From JBFHFS01 sp041583495 (GTDB lineage Bacteria; Bacteroidota; Bacteroidia; Bacteroidales; Marinilabiliaceae), in assembly GCA_041583495.1 (NCBI GenBank), contig JBFHFS010000018.1, positions 26,022 through 90,021 on the forward strand: a stretch of DNA of 64,000 nt, read 5' to 3'. This document shows positions 26,409 through 34,622 of this stretch, in pieces. Position 1 is the stretch's first letter. Every line of letters begins with the position of its first letter. The notes under the pieces are model-generated. The model was not told where the DNA came from. It ran no database searches and worked only from the letters and a program-made list of their open reading frames with translations. The translations under genes were made by a program, and so were the position numbers.

Positions 26409-26855
26409 ATGAAACTGATCTATTGGTCCTCAACGATACTGATTTGTGCCTTTTTACTTTTAAGTGCTTACACTTATATTTTTCACCAAAGCACCATCGA
26501 AGGGGTTAAAGCATTGGGCTTCCCTGATTTTTTCAGAATAGAATTGGCCGCGTTAAAGGTGGTTGCCTTAATCGTAATTCTACTCCCGGGTATTCCCGGG
26601 CAGGCCAAAGGATGGGCTTATTCGGGCGTTATGCTATTTCTTCTAACGGCCTTTGTGTCCCACGCCGTGCACCATGATTCGGTGGGCCTTTTAATTCTGT
26701 TGATTGTTTTATCGGCCATCACGATAACCTCCTATTTTACCCTGAACAAACAGCCAAAAAAACATAAACTAATGAGCCTCCCACCCAATTCGATTGGTGA
26801 AAAGCTAAATAGTAATAACTTTGGTATTGCTTTTAGCTCCAGGTTAAATTCATAA
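26409..26855 (+). CDS. DoxX-like (DoxX_2) small membrane protein
   Basis: A 148-residue protein with four predicted membrane helices and a short polar C-terminal tail. The order STIEGVKALGFPDFFRIELAALKVVALIVILLPG and the later HAVHHDS motif fit the DoxX_2 family. No biochemical role is established. The start is 10 bases after the SDR stop. The hydrophilic tail after residue 120 (KQPKKHKLMSLPP) is longer than usual and might be an addition. Confidence 0.75.
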   Translation: MKLIYWSSTILICAFLLLSAYTYIFHQSTIEGVKALGFPDFFRIELAALKVVALIVILLPGIPGQAKGWAYSGVMLFLLTAFVSHAVHHDSVGLLILLIVLSAITITSYFTLNKQPKKHKLMSLPPNSIGEKLNSNNFGIAFSSRLNS

Positions 26856-27013
26856 AACGACCCTGTAAAATTTAATTATTCAACATTTCACAAAGGGGGA
26901 TAGAGGCTGTTTGGCTTAACTCAGGGAGTAGACCCGAACTTCTCCCAATGACCGTAAGTGTCCTGGAAAAAACAATAAATTTTTAATACAATCAAACACA
27001 CAACATTAACATT

Positions 27014-28036
27014 ATGAATGCGTTAACATTTATCTTTGGCGTTTTATTCGGTGGAATTTTACAATATGCCAAATTGAACAAATTCAACACGATTAGTGGC
27101 TTAGCTTTGAGAAAAGATTTCGCTGTGCCCAAAGCCATTATGGTGGCCATTGGTGTAGGAGCGGTCCTGATAAACCTGGAAATTGGATTTGGACTGGCCA
27201 GCTATCACGTAAAACCCTTCATTTTGGGAGGAATTGTCCTCGGAGGACTCGTGTTTGGTTCAGGGATGGCTATCCTGGGCTATTGTCCCGGAACCCTCCC
27301 GGTCTCCGCCGGGGAAGGCTCCATCGATGCAATCATTGGTATTGTGGGGGGATTATTGGGCGGACTGGCTTACACCCTTTTACTTCCCTTTTTTCATGAA
27401 ATCGCAGGCCCCGATTTAGGCAGCTTTAGCTTAAAAACGGCATTTACCGAAAATGCAACCTGGTTTTATCTCCTTGTATTTTTGATTGCCGCCCTGTTTA
27501 TTGTCGGTTCTTTTTGGATACATAAAAAAGAACAGGCCAAAGATTATAAATGGGCCATTGCCGGGGTTGGACTGGCAGTGTTAAACGCCATCATCTTCCT
27601 GAATTTTTCTTCGAACCGGCCCATTGGTGCCTCCTCCACTTATCCATATGCCATGGATGCATTGGTTGGGCTCACCAATAACGATTACTTTTTAAAAATT
27701 CAGGCGCCCGGGCAGTGGGAATTAATATTTCTGCTTGGTGCCTTTGTTTCGGGACTCCTTTTTTCTCTTATCCGTAAAGACTTCAAACTGGTGTTGATAC
27801 ATGACAATTGGAAAAACCACAAAGGCAGCTCTAAGACGAATCGGGTAATATGGGCCTTTGCGGGCGGTTTTTTGCTAATTGTGGGCGCACGAATGGCCGG
27901 AGGTTGCACCAGCGGTCACATCCTTTCGGGCGGAATGCAGTTGGCATTAAGCAGTATGGTTTTTGCAGTCTTCGTCTTTGCAGGCTTATTAATCACCGGC
28001 AAATTCTTTTACAGCGAAAACAAAAAACAACCCTAA
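27014..28036 (+). CDS. YeeE/YedE family transporter (thiosulfate/sulfur-compound permease-like)
   Basis: A 340-residue integral membrane protein with two YeeE/YedE halves. Each half has a conserved Cys motif: LGYCPGTLPVSAGEGS in the first and AGGCTSGHILSGG in the second, corresponding to the cysteines thought to pass thiosulfate through TsuA-type channels. It probably imports thiosulfate or a related sulfur compound; no TusA/TsuB gene is adjacent. The next gene on the same strand (a DUF4139 protein) begins 29 bases later. Confidence 0.88.
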   Translation: MNALTFIFGVLFGGILQYAKLNKFNTISGLALRKDFAVPKAIMVAIGVGAVLINLEIGFGLASYHVKPFILGGIVLGGLVFGSGMAILGYCPGTLPVSAGEGSIDAIIGIVGGLLGGLAYTLLLPFFHEIAGPDLGSFSLKTAFTENATWFYLLVFLIAALFIVGSFWIHKKEQAKDYKWAIAGVGLAVLNAIIFLNFSSNRPIGASSTYPYAMDALVGLTNNDYFLKIQAPGQWELIFLLGAFVSGLLFSLIRKDFKLVLIHDNWKNHKGSSKTNRVIWAFAGGFLLIVGARMAGGCTSGHILSGGMQLALSSMVFAVFVFAGLLITGKFFYSENKKQP

Positions 28037-28065
28037 ATCTTCAATGCCGATAAACCCTAACCATT

Positions 28066-29946
28066 ATGAGAACCATCTATCTTTTATTGTTCAGCCTGAT
28101 CTTCGGCAATCTATTCTCTCAGGAGAATGCCGAAAAAGAAATAAAATCAGACATTAACGAAGTAACGGTATTTCTGGATGGAGCGCAGATCCTGAGGAAA
28201 AAAGAAATTGACCTGAATAAGGGGAAGACAATTATCCGGTATGTAAACTTATCTCCCTTTATTGATGCCAAAAGCATTCAGGTAAAAGCAGAAGGAGAAT
28301 TAACGGTATTATCTGTAAATCATCAGCAAAACTACATGGATAAAATGAAAAAATCCCTGGAGTTGACGGGCCTGGTGAAGCAACTTGAATCGATTGACGA
28401 TAAAATAAAAGTTGAAACCACTTATCTGTCCATCATAAATGAGGAATTAGCCTTCCTGCAGGAGAACAGGAATATAGGGGGGAAAAATGAACAGGTTAGT
28501 ATCACGAACCTACAACAGACCTCCGATTTTTACAGCAGGAAGTTAACGGCCCTGAAGATGAAAGAGATTGAGAGGGGAAAGACGGTCAAAGATTTGAATG
28601 AGCAACGAAATGATTTGCAAAATCAAATCAACACCTTATCGGGGAAAAAGGAGTATCCAACGGGTGAAGTGTTGGTTAAGGTAGATGCCCAACAAGCCAA
28701 AAGGTTTTCGTTGGAGCTTTCGTATATGGTCGACAATGCCGGGTGGTTTCCTTCGTACGATATCCGGGCCAAAAACATCAATGAACCGGTTCAGTTAATT
28801 TACAAGGCGAATGTTAAACAAGACACAAAAGTCGATTGGACCAATGTGAAACTCCGGTTTTCCTCGGCCGACCCCAATTTATCAGGCGTGGCTCCCGAAC
28901 TAAAAACCTATTTTCTAAATTACAACACCTTGCCCCCAACCTATCGGTTAACGGCCAACAGTGTGCGGGGAAGAATAACCGACGGCAATGGGGAGGCCCT
29001 CCCGGGAGCCAATGTTATTGTGGCGGGAACCACCATTGGAACGGTCGCGGATATAGACGGAAATTATTCCATAACCATTCCCAATAATTCAAGCCAGTTA
29101 ACCTATTCATTCATCGGCTTTAATTCTAAAACACTACCCGTCTCGGGGGAGGTTATCAATGTTTCTCTTCAGGAGAACTTAACTTCTTTAGACGAAGTGG
29201 TGGTAGTGGGTTACGGATCTCAGAATACATTAACTTCAGCGCTACAGGGAAAAGTCGCCGGCCTGTCAACGAACAAATCAAAAATCAAAATCAGAGGAAC
29301 CAGCAGTCTGGCCATACCCACCGCACAAGTTGAGAATCAAACAACGGTTGATTTTGAGATAAAGACGCCTTACTCGGTAAACTCCGACAATAAAAATTAT
29401 GTGGTCGACATGGAGTTCTATGAGCTACCCGCATTCTATCAATATTTCTGCGTTCCTAAGATTGATAAAGCAGCTTTTTTGATTGCCAATATCGTAAACT
29501 GGGAACAATACAACTTACTGGAAGGAGAAGCCAATCTATTTTTCGAGGATACCTATGTAGGCAAGACCTTAATGGATGTACGATTCGCATCGGATACTTT
29601 AATGCTTTCCCTGGGGCGGGACAAACAAGTATCCGTTAACCGCGAAAAGATAAAAGACTTCACCGACAAGCAATTCATGGGCAGTAAAAAAGAAGAGACC
29701 AGAGCCTGGCAAACAACGGTAAAAAACAATAAGAGCCAACCAATTAATATGATTATCCTGGACCAGGTTCCGGTTTCAACCATCGAGGAGATTGAAGTGA
29801 ATGTCCAGAATGATTCAGGGGCTAAACATGATTCGGAATCCGGAGAGATAAAGTGGGAATTTAAACTAGACCCTTCCAATACGAGAGAGTTGATTTTAAA
29901 ATATTCAGTTAAATATCCCAAAAACAGAAACCTGATAATAGAATAG
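28066..29946 (+). CDS. DUF4139 (MuiA-like) secreted protein with inserted SusC-like module
   Basis: A 626-residue protein with a signal peptide (residues 1-18). Residues about 25-105 match the DUF4140 N-terminal domain (EVTVFLDGAQILRKKEI), followed by a coiled coil (about 105-200) and the DUF4139 domain, whose first part (AQQAKRFSLELSYMVDNAGW) begins near 205. At about residues 299-424 the domain is interrupted by a carboxypeptidase-regulatory-like segment (GRITDGNGEALPGANV to SLQENL), LDEVVVVGYGSQ and a shortened plug-like stretch (ALQGKVAGL, IKIRGTSSL), which are hallmarks of SusC-type receptors. DUF4139 then resumes (TTVDFEIKTPYSV) to the C-terminus. MuiA was named as a mucoidy inhibitor; the function is otherwise unclear. 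Here the protein is probably periplasmic or surface-exposed. Confidence 0.85.
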   Translation: MRTIYLLLFSLIFGNLFSQENAEKEIKSDINEVTVFLDGAQILRKKEIDLNKGKTIIRYVNLSPFIDAKSIQVKAEGELTVLSVNHQQNYMDKMKKSLELTGLVKQLESIDDKIKVETTYLSIINEELAFLQENRNIGGKNEQVSITNLQQTSDFYSRKLTALKMKEIERGKTVKDLNEQRNDLQNQINTLSGKKEYPTGEVLVKVDAQQAKRFSLELSYMVDNAGWFPSYDIRAKNINEPVQLIYKANVKQDTKVDWTNVKLRFSSADPNLSGVAPELKTYFLNYNTLPPTYRLTANSVRGRITDGNGEALPGANVIVAGTTIGTVADIDGNYSITIPNNSSQLTYSFIGFNSKTLPVSGEVINVSLQENLTSLDEVVVVGYGSQNTLTSALQGKVAGLSTNKSKIKIRGTSSLAIPTAQVENQTTVDFEIKTPYSVNSDNKNYVVDMEFYELPAFYQYFCVPKIDKAAFLIANIVNWEQYNLLEGEANLFFEDTYVGKTLMDVRFASDTLMLSLGRDKQVSVNREKIKDFTDKQFMGSKKEETRAWQTTVKNNKSQPINMIILDQVPVSTIEEIEVNVQNDSGAKHDSESGEIKWEFKLDPSNTRELILKYSVKYPKNRNLIIE

Positions 29947-30015
29947 AACCATAACCATACAGTTACGATCTGAAGGTCGGGTATCAAATGAATCGGTCTG
30001 TCAAAAAGAAACTCA

Positions 30016-30903
30016 ATGAAAAACCTGTTTTTTTCACTCATCACCATGATAACCCTATTGGGATTCTGTCCCCCAAAAGAACCGATCTTGAAAATTGGGT
30101 TGGTCGCCGATCCCCAGTATGCCGATAAAGCAACCGCCGGGAAAAGATATTACAGTGAATCGTTAAAGAAACTGGAAGAAGCCATAGACACCTTCAACTA
30201 TTACCAGGTGGATTTTGTTCAAAACCTGGGAGACATAATCGACGTGGGCTGGGAAAGTTATGACCCGATCCTTTCGGTTTACAAAAGTCTGAATCCGGAC
30301 ATCGAAAACCATCATCTCCTGGGCAATCACGACTTTTCCATCGACCCAACACACCTGGACAGCTTACCGGAGGTTTTATCTATGCCCGATTTATATTATT
30401 CCTACATTAAAAAAGGCTGGCGGTTTATTGTTTTAGATGCCACCGACTATGCCTACTTCTCGAATCCTATGCATGGCCACGAACCTGGCCTGATAGATGC
30501 CTACTTCGAACGAACCAAAGGCAAATCGAATCACTATACCTGGAATAGTGCGATAGGCCCGGAACAACAAAACTGGCTTAAAAAGGAACTGGAAAGGGCA
30601 AAATCATTGGGTCAAAAAGTAATCATCTTTTCACACATGCCTGTAAAACCATTGGGGGCTGCCCATAATTTATGGAACAATGAGGAGATAATTAATATCA
30701 TTGAAAACAGTTCAAATGTTGTGGCCTATATTAATGGACACAACCATGCAGGCGACTATGTTTTCAGCAACGGAGTTCATTACATTACCCTCTTTGGAAT
30801 GGTAGACACCCCCATGAACTCGTATGGCATTCTTGAAATTTTTGAGGACCACATAACCCTGAAAGGCCATGGTAATCAAAGAGATATAAAAACACCCCAA
30901 TAA
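30016..30903 (+). CDS. Secreted metallophosphoesterase (ADPRibase-Mn / calcineurin-like)
   Basis: A 295-residue protein with a short hydrophobic N-terminus (signal peptide, perhaps a lipoprotein with Cys at GFCPP). The five calcineurin-type metal motifs are visible: ADPQYAD, NLGDIID, LLGNHDF, IFSHMPV and NGHNHAGDY. The first block, ADPQYADKAT, resembles manganese-dependent ADP-ribose/CDP-alcohol diphosphatases. It probably hydrolyses phosphodiesters or nucleotide diphosphates in the envelope. It is separated from the DUF4139 gene by 69 bases; no promoter was recognised between them. Confidence 0.88.
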   Translation: MKNLFFSLITMITLLGFCPPKEPILKIGLVADPQYADKATAGKRYYSESLKKLEEAIDTFNYYQVDFVQNLGDIIDVGWESYDPILSVYKSLNPDIENHHLLGNHDFSIDPTHLDSLPEVLSMPDLYYSYIKKGWRFIVLDATDYAYFSNPMHGHEPGLIDAYFERTKGKSNHYTWNSAIGPEQQNWLKKELERAKSLGQKVIIFSHMPVKPLGAAHNLWNNEEIINIIENSSNVVAYINGHNHAGDYVFSNGVHYITLFGMVDTPMNSYGILEIFEDHITLKGHGNQRDIKTPQ

Positions 30904-31139
30904 CACATTCGCCGGGGAGCCATAAATAAATCCCTCTCTGGCTAAGGGATTCAACCTTTCAGTTACCCTAACCTCCCCTTCTTTGACCTAATCTGCTTAA
31001 TTAACAACAGATTCAGGTGGGTTATGCGCACTTTCAGCAGCCCCATTGGCGCGCTTAGCAGGTTATTTTATTCCAGGAATGGCATCCATCCTACATTTGT
31101 TCCATCAAATTGAATCATTAATTATTAAAAATTAAAATC

Positions 31140-31724
31140 ATGAGAACAAGTGTATTGATGGCCATTGCATTGATTATTGTTTCACTCAATTGCAAAGCAC
31201 AGGAAAAAACCAGTCGTTTGGGGTTCGAGCTAAACAGTGGTGTTTCGGTGGCAACCAATAAGTTAAATGGCACCGATCTGAATACCGGTTTTGGTTTTGA
31301 AGGTATTTTCAACTTCCGCATTTTACCTCATGCCGGTGTTTATGCGGGCTGGGGATGGAACAGATTGGGTGCCGACAACTCCTTTGCCGGGAGTGATGTT
31401 TGCTTCGAGGAAACCGGCTATGTATTCGGGCTTGAATTCAAACATCCTTTCTTCAACTCTCCCCTGTCCTATTACCTAAGAGCCGGGGGCCTCTACAACC
31501 ACATCGAGACGGAGAACTCCGATGGAGACATTATCAACGACAGCGGCCACGGGCTCGGGTATCAGCTGGCCGGCGGCATTAATCTTCCCCTGAGTACCAA
31601 ATGGAGTCTCACCCCTGGGATTAAGTATAATTCACTCTCACGGGACACCGACTTCGAAGGAGAAACAATACAACTGAATCACAACTACCTCTCCTTCCGC
31701 ATTGGGATAAACAAGAAATTCTAA
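31140..31724 (+). CDS. Outer-membrane beta-barrel protein (OmpX/OprF-like fold)
   Basis: A 194-residue protein with a signal peptide ending near NCKAQ (about residue 20). The mature chain alternates in beta-strand fashion with Gly and aromatic residues (FGFEGIFNFRILPHAGVYAGWGWNRLG) and ends in an aromatic C-terminus (FRIGINKKF), typical of small eight-stranded outer-membrane barrels. Function unknown; such proteins may act as receptors or structural elements. A good inverted repeat at 31736-31780 follows and a kinase gene starts at 31864. Confidence 0.82.
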   Translation: MRTSVLMAIALIIVSLNCKAQEKTSRLGFELNSGVSVATNKLNGTDLNTGFGFEGIFNFRILPHAGVYAGWGWNRLGADNSFAGSDVCFEETGYVFGLEFKHPFFNSPLSYYLRAGGLYNHIETENSDGDIINDSGHGLGYQLAGGINLPLSTKWSLTPGIKYNSLSRDTDFEGETIQLNHNYLSFRIGINKKF

Positions 31725-31735
31725 CCAGCACCCAT

Positions 31736-31780
31736 GAGCGGGTAAAGCCAATCCCTAACCATTGGGGTTTACCCGCTCTT
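31736..31780 (+). terminator. Stem-loop terminator after the beta-barrel gene
   Basis: GAGCGGGTAAA (31736-31746) pairs with TTTACCCGCTC (31768-31778); inner CCAAT/ATTGG pairing extends the structure. The T run after it is short, so termination may be partial. Confidence 0.7.
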
Positions 31781-31863
31781 ATCCTCTGGAGCCTAAAAAA
31801 ACAGGAACCCGGCATCCAAAAAAAAACATTAATTTTAGCTTAAACTTATAATTTGTAGCCGCA

Positions 31864-32931
31864 ATGGATTTCAAAAGGATTCATCTTTTCTTTCCTTTTC
31901 TCAGGCTGTTCAGATTTTTGATCGGTATGGTTATATTCATTCAGCTGGCCATCATTAGTTACAACCATCTGAGCGGTTACCATGAGCTTGAAAATATTCA
32001 GGCTTTCCTGATTCGCATGGGAAGGGGCATTCTCCTTAGTCTTGGCGCAGGATTCCTGATTGCCTACCCCGACCTGTACCTCATCCGCCATTTGAATATA
32101 ACAGCTCCCTGGAACAAACAACTGGCCAAAAGATTAGTCATTCAACTGAGTTCGAGTGTGGTGATTGCGGTGATCGTTTCTGTTCTAATCACCGTTTTCG
32201 CTCATTCAATAAATCCCTACAAGGAAGACTTTAATGGGGTTCTGATAAACAACGCACTCATCTATTCGGTGGTAAATATAATTGTAATGTCCATTCTGGA
32301 GGGATGGACTTATTACTTTGAGAGCCGGCAGGCCAGAATGGAAACCGAGAAACTTCAGGAAGAACTCTCCCAGATCAGGTTCGAGGTTCTGAAGAGTCAG
32401 ATCAATCCACACTTCATGTTCAACAGCCTCAACGTTCTTTCGGGCCTAATAAATGTAGATGTTGCCAAAGCCCAGTTGTTTATAGATGAATTCTCTCAGA
32501 TATATCGCTATGTTCTTGAAACCATTGAACAACCGATATCTACGTTGGACAAAGAGCTCGAATTTATGCGCTCTTATCTCTTTCTACAGCAGATCAGGTA
32601 TGGCGAAAACCTTACTTATACAGTTAATGTTCCTGCCGAACTACTACCGATGGCTCTTCCCCCGCTTTCGCTGCAAATACTGCTCGAAAACGCGATCAAA
32701 CACAATATTGTTAACGAATCCAAACCCCTGAAAATAGAGATCTTCAGCCAGGAGAATTCACTCATTGTCAGAAACAATATCCAGCCCAAGGTCTCAGGTA
32801 ACTCAACAGGCCTGGGACTTAAAAACCTGGTAAAACGATACGCCCTCATAAGCCCTCTGGAACCGAAATTTAGGATTGTAGATAATCACTATGTGGCCAG
32901 AATCCCATTAATTAAAATTGAACAGGCATGA
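31864..32931 (+). CDS. LytS-type sensor histidine kinase (second pair)
   Basis: A 355-residue kinase with about four membrane helices in residues 10-145, a coiled coil (about 150-175) and the His_kinase domain with phospho-acceptor His in KSQINPHFMFNSLN. The ATPase part has LQILLENAIKHN (N-box) and STGLGLKNLVKRY (G-box). There is no separate extracellular domain. Its stop overlaps the next gene, a LytTR regulator, by ATGA, so the pair is translationally coupled. Targets are not evident; the beta-barrel gene upstream and the L,D-transpeptidase gene downstream are neighbours on the same strand. Confidence 0.92.
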   Translation: MDFKRIHLFFPFLRLFRFLIGMVIFIQLAIISYNHLSGYHELENIQAFLIRMGRGILLSLGAGFLIAYPDLYLIRHLNITAPWNKQLAKRLVIQLSSSVVIAVIVSVLITVFAHSINPYKEDFNGVLINNALIYSVVNIIVMSILEGWTYYFESRQARMETEKLQEELSQIRFEVLKSQINPHFMFNSLNVLSGLINVDVAKAQLFIDEFSQIYRYVLETIEQPISTLDKELEFMRSYLFLQQIRYGENLTYTVNVPAELLPMALPPLSLQILLENAIKHNIVNESKPLKIEIFSQENSLIVRNNIQPKVSGNSTGLGLKNLVKRYALISPLEPKFRIVDNHYVARIPLIKIEQA

Positions 32932-33683
32932 ATGTTCTTATTATCGAAGATGAAAGCTTCGCTGCCGACAAGCTGGAAGGTTTGTTGATGGAAATTGACC
33001 CCGGCATGGTTGTAAAGGCAAAGCTCGGATCCATAAAAGAATCCGTTAAATGGCTAATTCAGCATACCGTAGATCTGATCTTCCTCGACATTCAGCTCTC
33101 CGACGGGATCAGTTTCAGCATTTTTGAACAGATAAGCATCAATACCCCCATCATTTTCACCACCGCCTATGATCAATATGCGGTTAAAGCCTTCCAGCTC
33201 AACAGCATTTCCTACCTGTTGAAACCCATTAGGAGGCAGGAACTGACTGAGAGCCTGAAAAAATATCAATCCCTAAAATCGGCGTTCTACATTGACTTCG
33301 ACCGGCTAATGGCCAATATTCAGGGAAGAGACCCGGAATATAAAAAGAGATTTCTTATTCAGATAGGGGAAAAAATAAGGAAAATTGAGATAACTGAAAT
33401 CGCCTATTTCTATGTGCTCGACAAAGCGGTATTTTTGAAAACCTTCCAGGGAAACGCCTTCCCTGTGGATTACACCCTCGATAAACTCGAGATTCTGATC
33501 AATCCGGAAAAGTTTTTCAGAATTAACCGGAAGTACATCGTCTCCATGGACTCCATTTCCAATATGGTGGCCTACTCAAGAGCACGAGTAAAACTGGATT
33601 TAAAACCTAAACCCGATGAGGAGTGCGATACCATTGTTAGCATCGACCGCTCTGCCGATTTTAAAAAATGGCTGAATGCCTAG
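32928..33683 (+). CDS. LytTR-type response regulator (second pair)
   Basis: A 251-residue regulator. The receiver domain has IEDES near the N-terminus, phospho-acceptor Asp in LIFLDIQLSDG (about residue 49) and Lys in YLLKPIRR. The LytTR domain covers about residues 138-245 (RFLIQIGEKIRKIEITEIAYFYVLD, FFRINRKYIVSMDSI). It overlaps the kinase gene by ATGA. It ends with FKKWLNA; no terminator was recognised, but the next gene has its own -7 box at 33814-33821. Confidence 0.92.
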   Translation: MNVLIIEDESFAADKLEGLLMEIDPGMVVKAKLGSIKESVKWLIQHTVDLIFLDIQLSDGISFSIFEQISINTPIIFTTAYDQYAVKAFQLNSISYLLKPIRRQELTESLKKYQSLKSAFYIDFDRLMANIQGRDPEYKKRFLIQIGEKIRKIEITEIAYFYVLDKAVFLKTFQGNAFPVDYTLDKLEILINPEKFFRINRKYIVSMDSISNMVAYSRARVKLDLKPKPDEECDTIVSIDRSADFKKWLNA

Positions 33684-33813
33684 CGTCAGGATCAAACCCC
33701 GGAGGATGCAGTGGGCAATATGCCCCGGGGGAAATACCCAAAGGCCCAAAAACCGTTGCGCACCCAAAAACAATGACTTAAAGCCATTTGTAATTGTTTA
33801 ATTCCTTTTTTTA

Positions 33814-33821
33814 TATCTTTG
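33814..33821 (+). promoter_or_regulatory. -7 promoter box for the YkuD_2-type L,D-transpeptidase gene
   Basis: TATCTTTG matches TAnnTTTG exactly, about 96 bases before the ATG at 33918. TTG elements upstream lie 17 or 23 bases away rather than the ideal 19-21. Confidence 0.6.
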
Positions 33822-33917
33822 CGCCATCAAAATTCCCTTCCCCACTCAACCATTTCAGATTTGGTTTGGCCTGCCATTGAGCAGAGTTCCCGCCAGATGA
33901 ATTTCAATGAATGATGC

Positions 33918-34622
33918 ATGAAGAAGTTTCTGATTCTCTTTTGGGTGACCTTTTTTTTAGTTCTCCCGGGAAAAATTAAGTCCGGGAAAGTTGAAAAAAT
34001 AACCGCTCCCTCACCAACCCTGGCCGAAGCGCTCTACTCTCAACTCCAACCTGCCGCATCAAGGCCTTCCTTAAAAGTATTCAAGCTGGGAATAAAGGGC
34101 TACTACGACCTGTTTAATGAGGGTCGGCTCAGCAACCAACGCTACCTCACGCTTATTGATTACTCCCTCTCTTCCACCGTAAAGCGATTATGGGTGGTCG
34201 ACAGGGACAGTTTAAAGATTGTGCACCATTGTCTGGTTGCGCATGGACAAAATACCGGGGAGGAGTATGCCCTGCACTTTTCGAACCGGCCACAATCGCA
34301 CATGAGCAGCATGGGATTTTTCCTGACAGGGAATACCTATACCGGGAAAAATGGTCTTTCCTTACTTCTGGATGGAGTGGAGGAGGGCATTAACGATAAT
34401 GCCCGTAAAAGGGCCATCGTCATGCATGGCGCCGAATATGCCACCCGTGGTTTCATTAAACAGCACGGACGTCTGGGTCGTAGTTTTGGTTGTCCGGCCA
34501 TGCCTCCCGAAGAAAACAAAGCCGTTATCCAAACCATTAAAGGGGGAACTTGTGTTTTCATCTATTTTCCCGCAACCTCTTACCTGACAAGCTCCCGTTT
34601 CTTTACGCCATCGGCCTCGTAA
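33918..34622 (+). CDS. L,D-transpeptidase catalytic-domain protein (YkuD_2 type)
   Basis: A 234-residue protein with a signal peptide (about residues 1-22). The catalytic region has IVMHGAEYATRG (His) and HGRLGRSFGCPAMP (Ser-Phe-Gly-Cys, with the nucleophile Cys), matching the YkuD_2 murein L,D-transpeptidase family. It should act on peptidoglycan stem peptides in the periplasm. Its last 43 bases overlap the 3' end of a second, larger L,D-transpeptidase gene on the opposite strand. It has its own predicted promoter. Confidence 0.88.
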   Translation: MKKFLILFWVTFFLVLPGKIKSGKVEKITAPSPTLAEALYSQLQPAASRPSLKVFKLGIKGYYDLFNEGRLSNQRYLTLIDYSLSSTVKRLWVVDRDSLKIVHHCLVAHGQNTGEEYALHFSNRPQSHMSSMGFFLTGNTYTGKNGLSLLLDGVEEGINDNARKRAIVMHGAEYATRGFIKQHGRLGRSFGCPAMPPEENKAVIQTIKGGTCVFIYFPATSYLTSSRFFTPSAS

